The translations under genes were made by a program, and so were the position numbers. DNA of 64,000 nucleotides from Shimia_B sp038528385 (GTDB lineage: Bacteria; Pseudomonadota; Alphaproteobacteria; Rhodobacterales; Rhodobacteraceae): NCBI GenBank assembly GCA_038528385.1, contig JBCBET010000003.1, positions 372,001-436,000 of the forward strand. Reading direction: 5' to 3'. Below are positions 32,559 through 40,312 of this stretch, piece after piece. Below the pieces are notes generated by a model that was given only the letters and a program-made list of their open reading frames with translations, was not told the origin of the DNA and searched no databases. Each line of letters starts with the position of its first letter. The first letter of the stretch is position 1.

Positions 32559-33013
32559 GCCAGCCCCCCCGCCAGCAGCCCCACCGTGAGCGCGGCGATG
32601 ACGAGCGCCGTGAGCAGCACGCGCAGCTGCATCCACCAATCGGGCGTGAGCCCGCGCCGGTAAAAGAGGTAGTCGAGCCCCAGAAGCCCCGCAAATCCCA
32701 CGATGAGCATGTCCGCCGAATTGTCCGCCCCGGCCCCCACGAAGAAGAAGCAGTAGAGCGCCGGCGCCGTCGACAGCGCGTAGCCCCAGACCTGCCAGTC
32801 GCCCGCCTTCGTGGCAAAGCCCCAGAGCACGCCCGACATGAAGCTCAGGATGATCGCCCCGTACCAGAGCTGCACGAAGGGCCCGATGAGGCGCGCGTTG
32901 AGATAGGGCAGGGCGGCCGTGCCGAGCTCGGGCAAGAGCGTCGTGAGCGCGCCCCAGAGGAACGGCAAGACACCGGCGAGGCCGAGAAGAAGGGCGGAGC
33001 GCGGGACGGTCAT
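32555..33013 (-). CDS. DUF3429 membrane protein
   Basis: 152 residues with four or five hydrophobic helices. The pattern LLGLAGVLPFLWGALTTLL, YGAIILSFMSGVLWGFA and PALYCFFF matches the DUF3429 family of small inner-membrane proteins without assigned function. Overlaps the methyltransferase start. A short 20-base gap separates it from the LysE-family gene on the same strand. Confidence 0.82.
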   Translation of the reverse strand: MTVPRSALLLGLAGVLPFLWGALTTLLPELGTAALPYLNARLIGPFVQLWYGAIILSFMSGVLWGFATKAGDWQVWGYALSTAPALYCFFFVGAGADNSADMLIVGFAGLLGLDYLFYRRGLTPDWWMQLRVLLTALVIAALTVGLLAGGLA

Positions 33014-33033
33014 GGGGCGGGTATAGCGCGGCC

Positions 33034-33645
33034 TCAGGCGCGTTCCATGGCCAGTCGGCCCGCGAGGAGCGCGAAGACGCCCGCAAAGGTCCGGTTCATC
33101 CAGACGAGCGCCCGCTCCGAGCCGAGGATGAAGATCCGTACCCGCGCGGCAAAGGCGCCGTAGAGCAGGAAGACCGCGTAGGTCATGGCCATGAAGACCC
33201 CGCCCAGCGTGGCCATCTCCAGCGTCGCCGCGGCCGGATCGCCTGACAGGAACGGCGGAAGCAGCGCAAGAAAGAAGATCGAAAGCTTCGGGTTCAGGAT
33301 GTTAATGAGCGCGCCGCGCCGCGCGATGCGCCAGGGATGCTCGGGGCGGGGATCAGCCTCGATGGAGAGCGCGCCACCCGCGCGGAGCGCCTGCCACGCG
33401 AGGTAGAGCAGGTAAGCCACGCCCGCGAACTTCGCGACCTGAAATGCCATCGCCGAGGCATGGAGCAGCGCCGCAAGGCCCAAGGCCGCGGCGAGGAGAT
33501 GCGGGACGATTCCCATGGTGCATCCCAGCGCGGCCCAGCTCGCCGCCCGTGCGCCGCGCCCGAGGCCCACCGCCAGCGTGTAGATCACGCCCGTGCCCGG
33601 GGCGATGACGACGACGAAGGCGGTGACGAGAAATTGCAGGGACAT
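33034..33645 (-). CDS. LysE/RhtB-family amino acid exporter
   Basis: 203 residues from ATG 33645 (GGAGC eight to twelve bases upstream). Six hydrophobic helices; the opening FVVVIAPGTGVIYTLAVGLGRG and FAGVAYLLYLAWQALRAGG, ILNPKLSIFFLALLPPFL are typical of the family. Exports an amino acid or derivative such as homoserine lactone or threonine; substrate unknown. Heads the minus-strand group that runs to the NUDIX gene. Confidence 0.88.
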   Translation of the reverse strand: MSLQFLVTAFVVVIAPGTGVIYTLAVGLGRGARAASWAALGCTMGIVPHLLAAALGLAALLHASAMAFQVAKFAGVAYLLYLAWQALRAGGALSIEADPRPEHPWRIARRGALINILNPKLSIFFLALLPPFLSGDPAAATLEMATLGGVFMAMTYAVFLLYGAFAARVRIFILGSERALVWMNRTFAGVFALLAGRLAMERA

Positions 33646-33717
33646 GGGCGGGCTCCTTTGGGCGCACCCAAGCACAGCGCGCGGCCCGGCACCAATGAAT
33701 AGCGCTGATGCCGAGGT

Positions 33718-33987
33718 TCAGCGCCGCGATTGGAGGATGTCGATGAGCTCGGAGAACTTCGCGCGCTGTTCGCCCGCGTCGCCGCTCCGGATCGCGTGTT
33801 CCACGCAGTGCGCGGCGTGATCCTCGAGGATCAGCGTCTCCACGCCTTTAACCGCCGCGCGGATGGCGGCCGTTTGGCTCAGGATGTCGACGCAGTAGCG
33901 ATCATCCTCGATCATCTTGGCGATGCCGCGCACCTGGCCTTCGATGCGCTTGAGCCGGGCGAGCGTCGCCTCTTTGTTGCCGTGCAT
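33718..33987 (-). CDS. Metal- or formaldehyde-sensing repressor, CsoR/RcnR/FrmR family
   Basis: 89 residues, all-helical DUF156 fold. KEATLARLKRIEGQVRGIAKMIEDD is the family opening; the ligand residues include a Cys in DDRYCVDILSQ and the H-x3-C pair in EDHAAHCVEHAI, the Cys/His/Cys pattern of CsoR-type copper or persulfide sensors. It lies divergently from a MauE-like gene and a perfect inverted repeat of CsoR-operator type sits between them, so autoregulation and control of that gene are likely. Which effector it senses cannot be told here. Confidence 0.9.
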   Translation of the reverse strand: MHGNKEATLARLKRIEGQVRGIAKMIEDDRYCVDILSQTAAIRAAVKGVETLILEDHAAHCVEHAIRSGDAGEQRAKFSELIDILQSRR

Positions 33988-34005
33988 CTTGTGGTGCTCC
34001 AGATT

Positions 34006-34022
34006 ATACCCTATGGGGGTAT
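34006..34022. promoter_or_regulatory. CsoR-type operator in the divergent gap
   Basis: ATACCC, five bases TATGG, GGGTAT: perfect inverted repeat with the G/C-tract core typical of CsoR/FrmR family operators. It is 18 bases upstream of the repressor ATG and 22 bases upstream of the membrane protein ATG at 34045. Confidence 0.75.
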
Positions 34023-34044
34023 GGAGTATATGTCGGAGGTCACC

Positions 34045-34551
34045 ATGGCAACCTATCACGTGCGCCAGGACGGGCGCGGCAAGAGCATCGCCGATTACTG
34101 GCCGCTCATCGCGCTGGTGGGGGTCTCGGTGCTCGCGGGCGGGGCGCTCGCGGCGCAGGGGATGGCTTGGATGCCCGCCTTCATGGGCGTTTTCCTCGTC
34201 TTCTTCGCGCTCCTCAAGATTTTCGATCTCAAGGGCTTTCGCCGCGGCTTCAAGATGTATGACCTGTTGGCGCGGCGGGTGCCGAACTACGCCCTCGTCT
34301 ACCCGTTCATCGAGCTTGGTCTCGGCCTCGCCTATCTGAGCGGCGTGGCACCCACGGCGGTGCAATGGGCCACCGTGGCGGTGTTCAGCTTCGGAACGCT
34401 CGGGGTGATTTCGGCACTGCGCCGGGGGCTCGACATCGATTGCCCCTGCATGGGCTCGATCCTGTCGGTGCCGCTGTCCACCGTCACGCTGACGGAGGAC
34501 CTGTCCATGGTGGCGATGGCGGGCCTCATGCTCGCGGGCCTGGCCGCCTGA
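34045..34551 (+). CDS. MauE/DoxX-like redox-associated membrane protein
   Basis: 168 residues from ATG 34045 with GGAGGT four bases before it (ATG 34030 is also in frame). Four to five hydrophobic helices. The motif GLDIDCPCMGSILSVPLSTVTLTEDLSM carries a Cys-Pro-Cys pair like that in MauE-type proteins that help disulfide transfer or heavy-metal resistance. Divergent from the CsoR-like repressor and probably its target. Its stop abuts the end of the NYN gene. Confidence 0.78.
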   Translation: MATYHVRQDGRGKSIADYWPLIALVGVSVLAGGALAAQGMAWMPAFMGVFLVFFALLKIFDLKGFRRGFKMYDLLARRVPNYALVYPFIELGLGLAYLSGVAPTAVQWATVAVFSFGTLGVISALRRGLDIDCPCMGSILSVPLSTVTLTEDLSMVAMAGLMLAGLAA

Positions 34552-35139
34552 TCACTCCTCCTCGGAGCTCGCGGTCACCCGGCGCTCCACGCGCGGCTCG
34601 TCGCGGGGCTCGCGCGGCGGGCGCCCGATCACATCCTTGAGCTCGTCGAGCTCGATGAAGTTGTCGGCCTGCCGGCGCAGTTCATCGGCGATCATGGGGG
34701 GAGAGGAGCGAATGGTGGACACCACGCTCACCCGCACGCCGCGGCGCTGCAACGCCTCGATCAGCGGGCGGAAATCCCCGTCCCCGGAAAAGAGCACGAT
34801 GTGGTCGATATGCGGCGCCAATTCCATGGCATCGACCGTGAGCTCGATATCCATGTTGCCCTTCACCTTGCGGCGGCCCTGGCTGTCGGTGTATTCCTTG
34901 GCCGGTTTGGTGACCATGGAGAACCCGTTGTAGTGGAGCCAGTCCACGAGCGGGCGAATGGGCGAATACTCGTCGTTCTCCAGCAGGGCCGTGTAATAAA
35001 AGGCCCGCAGCAGTTTCCCGCGACGCATAAATTCCTGTCGCAGAAGCTTGTAGTCGATGTCAAATCCAAGTGCCTTCGCGGCAGCATAGAGGTTCGACCC
35101 GTCGATGAACAGCGCCAGCCGTTCGTCCCGGTAAAACAT
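34552..35139 (-). CDS. NYN-domain (LabA/DUF88) putative ribonuclease
   Basis: 195 residues from ATG 35139 (AAGGA upstream). PIN-like NYN fold: RLALFIDGSNLYAAAKALG contains the first catalytic Asp, GNMDIELTVDAME the second, and LFSGDGDFRPLIEALQRRG the third and fourth acidic positions. LabA-like proteins are predicted RNA-cleaving enzymes; some bacterial members act in RNA quality control or clock output. The C-terminal tail is charged and low in complexity. Divergent from folK. Confidence 0.87.
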   Translation of the reverse strand: MFYRDERLALFIDGSNLYAAAKALGFDIDYKLLRQEFMRRGKLLRAFYYTALLENDEYSPIRPLVDWLHYNGFSMVTKPAKEYTDSQGRRKVKGNMDIELTVDAMELAPHIDHIVLFSGDGDFRPLIEALQRRGVRVSVVSTIRSSPPMIADELRRQADNFIELDELKDVIGRPPREPRDEPRVERRVTASSEEE

Positions 35140-35243
35140 GATGTGTCCTTCCTGACGCGCCTGTGACAGGACGGTGAGTGAGGCCGTCCCAAGCGCATCG
35201 CGTGTCATAAATGATTATTTTAGTGTCACAAGCCACAAATTCG

Positions 35244-35813
35244 ATGCCGCCCCGTCGGCTTTATCACGTGGCCTTGGGCGCAAACCTTCCATCCTCTTAT
35301 GGCACACCGGAAAAAACCTTGCGGTACGCTGTGGAACATCTGCGTGAGTATAAGTGTCATATGGTGGCGCTGAGCAGGTTTTTCACCACGCCGGCTTTTC
35401 CGGCGGGGAACGGCCCAGACTATGTCAACGCCGCAGCCGCCATCGAGGGCCCGCCGGAGCCCGCCGCGATGATGGGCGTGCTCCACGGGATCGAGGCGCA
35501 TCTGGGCCGCGCGCGGTCCCAGCGCTGGGGCCAGCGGGTGATCGACCTCGACCTCCTGACCGCGGGCGATGACGTGCACCCGGACGCGGAAACGCATGCC
35601 GCCTGGCGCGCGCTTCCGCTGGCGGCGCAGATGACGCAGACGCCCGGCGATCTCATCCTGCCGCATCCCCGCCTGCAGGACCGCGCCTTCGTCCTCGTAC
35701 CCCTCGCGGAGGTCGCGCCGGACTGGCGCCACCCGATCCTCGGGAAGACCGTGCAGGAGATGCGCGACGCCTTGCCCGCAAGCGATCTCGAGGCTGTGAC
35801 ACCGTTGCCTTAG
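35244..35813 (+). CDS. folK: HPPK, 2-amino-4-hydroxy-6-hydroxymethyldihydropteridine diphosphokinase
   Basis: Pyrophosphorylates the pterin precursor of folate. 189 residues from ATG 35244; an ATG at 35211 would add eleven residues. Markers are YHVALGANLPSSYG, the substrate loop and RWGQRVIDLDLLTAG (the RWGxRxIDxDLL signature), then LPHPRLQDRAFVLVPLAEV. No other folate genes adjoin it here. Confidence 0.94.
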   Translation: MPPRRLYHVALGANLPSSYGTPEKTLRYAVEHLREYKCHMVALSRFFTTPAFPAGNGPDYVNAAAAIEGPPEPAAMMGVLHGIEAHLGRARSQRWGQRVIDLDLLTAGDDVHPDAETHAAWRALPLAAQMTQTPGDLILPHPRLQDRAFVLVPLAEVAPDWRHPILGKTVQEMRDALPASDLEAVTPLP

Positions 35814-35830
35814 CCCTTGCGCTTTTTTAC

Positions 35831-35860
35831 TTGACAGCCTATTGCAGGCGCTCACCTCTA
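35831..35860 (+). promoter_or_regulatory. Candidate promoter of the rpoZ operon
   Basis: A perfect -35 hexamer TTGACA (35831-35836) lies 40 bases upstream of the rpoZ ATG, after a T-run. The -10 at 17-18 bases (ACCTCTA) is weak, so only the -35 is clear. Confidence 0.4.
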
Positions 35861-35876
35861 CCGCATTGGAGCACCC

Positions 35877-36230
35877 ATGGCCCGCGTCACCGTTGAAGAC
35901 TGCGTCGACAAAGTCCCCAACCGCTTCGAGCTCGTCATGCTCGCCGCCCATCGTGCGCGCGAGATCAGCTCCGGCGCGCCGATCACGCTCGACCGTGATA
36001 ACGACAAGAACCCGGTTGTGTCGCTCCGCGAGATCGCGGAGGAGACGCAATCCGCCGAGGAACTCCGCGAGCGGCTCATCGAGTCGAACCAGACCCAGAT
36101 CGAGATCGACGAGCCCGAGGACGACAGCATGTCGCTTCTCATGGGGGCCGAGCAGGACAAGCCCGCCGAGGACGATCTCAACGACGAGAAACTGCTGCGC
36201 GCGCTCATGGAAGCGCAAGGGCAGAAGTAG
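35877..36230 (+). CDS. rpoZ: RNA polymerase omega subunit
   Basis: 117 residues. MARVTVEDCVDKVPNRFELVMLAAHRAREISSG is the omega signature, followed by NDKNPVVSLREIAEET. It aids beta-prime assembly and in many bacteria forms part of a ppGpp-binding site. Directly upstream of the ppGpp synthetase/hydrolase gene, the standard order. The acidic C-terminal tail is typical of alphaproteobacteria. Confidence 0.97.
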   Translation: MARVTVEDCVDKVPNRFELVMLAAHRAREISSGAPITLDRDNDKNPVVSLREIAEETQSAEELRERLIESNQTQIEIDEPEDDSMSLLMGAEQDKPAEDDLNDEKLLRALMEAQGQK

Positions 36231-36236
36231 GGTGCC

Positions 36237-38396
36237 ATGGCGCTGGACCTCGCCGGGCCCGAAGCCCTTCTAGACCGCGTCCACGCCTACAACCCCCGCG
36301 CCGACGGGGCGCTCATCACGAAGGCCTACGCCTTCGGCAAGGACATGCACGAGGGGCAGACGCGCCGCTCGGGCGAGCCCTACTTCACCCATCCCGTGGC
36401 GGTGGCCGAGATCCTCGCCGAGCAGAAGCTCGACGACACGACCATCGTCACGGCGCTTCTCCACGACACGGTGGAAGACACCCGCGCGAGCTATAGCCAG
36501 GTCGCCGAACACTTCGGCACCGAGATCGCGGAACTCGTCGACGGCGTCACCAAGCTCACGCAGCTGCAGCTGTCGTCGACCGAGACGAAGCAGGCCGAGA
36601 ATTTCCGCAAGCTCTTCATGGCCACCTCGCGCGACATCCGCGTGGTGCTCGTCAAGCTCGCCGACCGTCTCCACAACATGCGCACCATGAAGGCGATGCC
36701 GCCCGAAAAGCAGCATCAGAAGGCGCGGGAGACCATGGACATCTACGCGCCTCTCGCCGGCCGGATGGGCATGCAGTCCATGCGTGAAGAGCTCGAGGAC
36801 CTCGCCTTCATCGTGCTCAATCCCGACGGGCGCCACTCCATCATCCGCCGCTTCATCTCGCTCCAGAAAGAGACCGGCGACGTGATGACGAAGATCATCG
36901 CCGATATCCGCGCGGAGATGCAGAAGGAGGGGATCGAGGCCGAGGTCGCCGGGCGCGCGAAAAAACCCTATTCGATCTGGCGCAAGATGCAGACCAAGCA
37001 GCTCAGCTTCTCGCGCCTCTCCGACATCTACGGCTTCCGCGTCATCGTGAAGTCCGAGGCCGATTGCTACCGCGCGCTGGGCGCCATCCACCAGCGCTGG
37101 CGCGCCGTGCCCGGGCGCTTCAAGGACTACATCTCCCAGCCGAAGACCAACGGCTACCGGTCGGTGCACACCACTGTCTCCGGCCGCAATGGCCGGAAGG
37201 TGGAGGTGCAGATCCGCACGCAGGAGATGCACGAAGTGGCCGAGTCGGGCGTGGCGGCGACGTGGTCGTACCGGGACGGCGAGCGCGTGGAAAACCGCTT
37301 TGCCGTGGACCCCACCCAATGGATGGAGCGCATCTCCGAGCATTTCGATGTCGACGCCGATGACGAGGATTTCCTCGAAGCGGTCAAATTGGAGATGTAC
37401 TCGGACCAGGTCTTCGCCTTCACACCCAAGGGCGACGTGATCCGCCTCCCCAAGGGGGCCACACCGCTCGATTTCGCCTATGCGGTCCACACCCGCATCG
37501 GCAACCAGACGGTGTCGGCCAAGGTCGACGGCATCCGCGTCCCGCTCTGGACCCGGCTCAGGAACGGGCAGAGCGTGGAGATCATCACCGCCGAGGGCCA
37601 GCGCCCGCAGGCCACCTGGATCGACATCGCCTCCACCGGGCGCGCGAAATCCGCCATCCGCCGGTCGCTCCGCGAGGAGGACCGGCAGCGCTTCATCAAG
37701 CTCGGGCGTGAGCTCACGCGCACGAGCTTCGAGGCCGTGGGCCGCTCGGCGACGCTAAAGGCCCTGCGCACGGCGGCCAAATCGCTGGGCATCGAAAGTG
37801 CCGACGAGATGCTCGCGCGCGTGGGCGCCTCGGAGCTCGCCTCCCGCGAGGTGGTGCAGGCGGTCTATCCCGATCTCGCGCCGAAGCGCCGCGCCGAGAT
37901 CGATCCCAAGCGCGCCGTCCTCGGCCTCGATGCCGACCAGAGCTTTCACCGCGCGCCCTGCTGCCAGCCCGTCCCGGGGGAGCGCATCGTGGGCATCACC
38001 TACCGCGGCAAGGGCGTCGTCGTGCACGCCATCGATTGTGCCAACATGGCGCTTTACGAGAACGAGCCGGAGCGCTGGCTCGACCTGCGCTGGCAGGAGG
38101 GCCGCCACGGGCTCTCCAACACGGTGAGTGTGGAGGTGACCATTTCCAACGATGCCGGCGTCCTCGGGCGCATCTGCACCCTCATCGGCGAACAGAACGC
38201 CAATATCAGCGATCTGACGTTTCTCGATAAGAAACCAGATTTTTATCGTCTCGTGATTGATATCGACCTACGTGATCAGGTGCATTTGCACACCGTTATG
38301 ACCGTGCTCGAGGCGGACGCGAACGTGGCCGACGTCAGCCGTTACCGGAACCCGGCCCGCTTGACGTCAGGAGCGGATAAGGCACAAGCGTCGTGA
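36237..38396 (+). CDS. Bifunctional (p)ppGpp synthetase/hydrolase, Rel/SpoT family
   Basis: 719 residues with the full long-RSH order: HD hydrolase domain with HPVAVAEIL and HDTVEDT (HDxxED intact, about residues 43-84), synthetase domain with RAKKPYSIWRKMQTK and TNGYRSVHTTVSG (about 238-315), TGS domain beginning VFAFTPKGDVIRLPKGAT (about 395), helical region, and a C-terminal ACT domain (VEVTISNDAGVLGRICTLIG). Both activities appear intact. It sits seven bases behind rpoZ and is followed by the DUF2062 gene. Confidence 0.96.
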   Translation: MALDLAGPEALLDRVHAYNPRADGALITKAYAFGKDMHEGQTRRSGEPYFTHPVAVAEILAEQKLDDTTIVTALLHDTVEDTRASYSQVAEHFGTEIAELVDGVTKLTQLQLSSTETKQAENFRKLFMATSRDIRVVLVKLADRLHNMRTMKAMPPEKQHQKARETMDIYAPLAGRMGMQSMREELEDLAFIVLNPDGRHSIIRRFISLQKETGDVMTKIIADIRAEMQKEGIEAEVAGRAKKPYSIWRKMQTKQLSFSRLSDIYGFRVIVKSEADCYRALGAIHQRWRAVPGRFKDYISQPKTNGYRSVHTTVSGRNGRKVEVQIRTQEMHEVAESGVAATWSYRDGERVENRFAVDPTQWMERISEHFDVDADDEDFLEAVKLEMYSDQVFAFTPKGDVIRLPKGATPLDFAYAVHTRIGNQTVSAKVDGIRVPLWTRLRNGQSVEIITAEGQRPQATWIDIASTGRAKSAIRRSLREEDRQRFIKLGRELTRTSFEAVGRSATLKALRTAAKSLGIESADEMLARVGASELASREVVQAVYPDLAPKRRAEIDPKRAVLGLDADQSFHRAPCCQPVPGERIVGITYRGKGVVVHAIDCANMALYENEPERWLDLRWQEGRHGLSNTVSVEVTISNDAGVLGRICTLIGEQNANISDLTFLDKKPDFYRLVIDIDLRDQVHLHTVMTVLEADANVADVSRYRNPARLTSGADKAQAS

Positions 38397-38415
38397 CATG
38401 CGAGGGGAGGGCCGA

Positions 38416-39087
38416 TTGGTCTTCAAACGACGCGACAAGCTCAGCCTCTGGCGCCGGGTAAGGGACTTCCTTTATCCGAAGGGCGGCTGGGTGCGCGCCT
38501 TCGAATACGTCAAGCTGCGCCTGCGGCGACTGCCCGACCCGCCCGAAAAGATCGCCCGCGGCATCTGGGCGGGCGTCTTCACCGCCTTCACGCCGTTCTA
38601 CGGGCTCCACTTCATCTTTTCGGTGCTCCTGGCCTATGCCATGCGCGCCAACATCCTGGCCGCGCTACTTGCCACCTTCTTTGGCAACCCGCTCACCTAC
38701 GTGCCCATCGGGGTGGTGTCGCTCCAGACCGGGTACTTCATGCTGGGCATCCGCCCGCGGGAGGATATCGACCGCTCGCTGGGCGGGCAGTTCTCCGATG
38801 CCTTCGGCGATCTCTGGCACAATTTCGTTGCGCTCTTCACCAGCGACGTGACCCGCTGGGACGGGCTTCTGACCTTCTGGCACGACGTCTTCTTTCCCTA
38901 TCTCATCGGCGGGATCGTTCCGGGCGTCATCGTGGCCTCGGTCTGCTATTACCTCTCGGTGCCGGTCATTCGCGCCTACCAGAACCGGCGCCGTGGCATG
39001 ATGCGCGCCAAGCTTGCCGAGATCAAAGAAAAGGCCAAGTCGAAGGCCGTGCACAAGAAGCTGAAAGATCAGGAAGGCTCGGGATGA
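38416..39087 (+). CDS. DUF2062 membrane protein
   Basis: 223 residues if translation begins at TTG 38416, chosen because GGGGAGGG lies just upstream and family members begin (M)VFKRRDK; ATG 38398 would add six residues. The core PPEKIARGIWAGVFTAFTPFYGLHF and ATFFGNPLTYVPIG is the DUF2062 signature. Two or three hydrophobic helices, then a basic Lys-rich C terminus. Function unassigned. Its stop overlaps the pdxJ ATG. Confidence 0.85.
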   Translation: MVFKRRDKLSLWRRVRDFLYPKGGWVRAFEYVKLRLRRLPDPPEKIARGIWAGVFTAFTPFYGLHFIFSVLLAYAMRANILAALLATFFGNPLTYVPIGVVSLQTGYFMLGIRPREDIDRSLGGQFSDAFGDLWHNFVALFTSDVTRWDGLLTFWHDVFFPYLIGGIVPGVIVASVCYYLSVPVIRAYQNRRRGMMRAKLAEIKEKAKSKAVHKKLKDQEGSG

Positions 39088-39845
39088 CGACGCTCCCCCA
39101 CCAGCGCCTCGGCGTGAACATCGATCATGTGGCCACCGTGCGGAATGCGCGCGGCGGCGACTATCCCGATCCGCTCCGCGCCGCCAAGCTCGCCGAGGAA
39201 GCGGGCGCCGACGGCATCACCGCCCATCTGCGCGAGGATCGCCGGCACATAAGCGACGCCGATATCGAGGGGCTGATGGAGGTGCTCACCGTGCCCCTCA
39301 ATTTCGAGATGGCCGCCACCGAGGAGATGCAGAGGATCGCGTTGCGCCACAAACCCCACGCCGTCTGCATCGTGCCCGAAAAGCGCGAGGAGCGGACCAC
39401 GGAGGGCGGCCTCGAAGTCGCGCGGGAGGAAAACCGCCTCGCGCATTACATCGCGCCGCTGCGCGAGGCGGGATGCCGCGTGTCGATCTTCATCGCCGCC
39501 GACATGCGCCAGATCGAGGCCGCGCACCGCATCGGCGCGCAGGTGATCGAGCTCCACACCGGCGCCTTTTGCGACGCCATCGCCGAGGGCGACACCGCCA
39601 CGCGCGACCGGGAACTGAAGGCGCTCACCGAGATGTCCACGTTCGCCCATGGTCTGGGGCTCGAGGTCCATGCCGGCCACGGGCTGAGCTACGAAAGCGT
39701 GAGACCCATCGCCGCCCTGCCCGAAGTGCGCGAGCTCAATATCGGGCACTACCTCATCGGAGAGGCGATCTTCCGCGGGCTGAAGCCCGCCATCCACGAG
39801 ATGCGCCGCCTCATGGAGGCCGCTCGCGCCGGCGTCGCCGCCTGA
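39084..39845 (+). CDS. pdxJ: Pyridoxine 5'-phosphate synthase
   Basis: Condenses 3-amino-2-oxopropyl phosphate with deoxyxylulose 5-phosphate to form PNP in vitamin B6 synthesis. 253 residues, TIM barrel. LGVNIDHVATVRNARGG, DGITAHLREDRRHI and NFEMAATEEM are characteristic, with CIVPEKREERTTEGGLEV and GLEVHAGHGLSYESV further on. It overlaps the DUF2062 stop. Confidence 0.97.
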   Translation: MTTLPHQRLGVNIDHVATVRNARGGDYPDPLRAAKLAEEAGADGITAHLREDRRHISDADIEGLMEVLTVPLNFEMAATEEMQRIALRHKPHAVCIVPEKREERTTEGGLEVAREENRLAHYIAPLREAGCRVSIFIAADMRQIEAAHRIGAQVIELHTGAFCDAIAEGDTATRDRELKALTEMSTFAHGLGLEVHAGHGLSYESVRPIAALPEVRELNIGHYLIGEAIFRGLKPAIHEMRRLMEAARAGVAA

Positions 39846-39848
39846 CCC

Positions 39849-40274
39849 ATGCCTGAGCCCACCGTCAATCTATTGCGCTATTCTCTGTGGTTTCTGGGCA
39901 CGGGTTTCGTCATCACGCTCTTCACGATCCTCTTCCAGCAAGCCTTCGGCATCGGGCTCGGCATGGCGTTCATGCCGATCCTGCCCGCCATGGTGGCGGC
40001 CATGGTGGAGGGTGCGAAATATGCAAAATCCACCCGCACGCCGATCCCCGACCCGTGGAAGGCAGCGGGCGCAATGACCGGGCTTTCCATCGCGCTCACC
40101 GCGCTTCTCATCGTCACGACGGCGTTGCCCACCATGGGCACTGACGCCTTCGACCTCACGGCGCTCGTCCTGGTGCTGGGCATCTATGCCACGTTCTGGC
40201 TCATCTCCAACCGCCTCTTCCTGAGCATGGGCGCGCGCAATGAATGGGCCAGCCAAGATCGCGGTGGCCCCTGA
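39849..40274 (+). CDS. ABZJ_00895-type small membrane protein
   Basis: 141 residues with four hydrophobic helices (YSLWFLGTGFVITLFTILF, LGMAFMPILPAMVAAMVEG, GLSIALTALLIVTTALP, FDLTALVLVLGIYATFWLI) and a C terminus NRLFLSMGARNE. Matches a small family of inner-membrane proteins without known function. It starts three bases after the pdxJ stop. Confidence 0.75.
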   Translation: MPEPTVNLLRYSLWFLGTGFVITLFTILFQQAFGIGLGMAFMPILPAMVAAMVEGAKYAKSTRTPIPDPWKAAGAMTGLSIALTALLIVTTALPTMGTDAFDLTALVLVLGIYATFWLISNRLFLSMGARNEWASQDRGGP

Positions 40275-40312
40275 CCGGGCGTCTGGCATATTTCGCAGGG
40301 TGGCAGGCTAGA

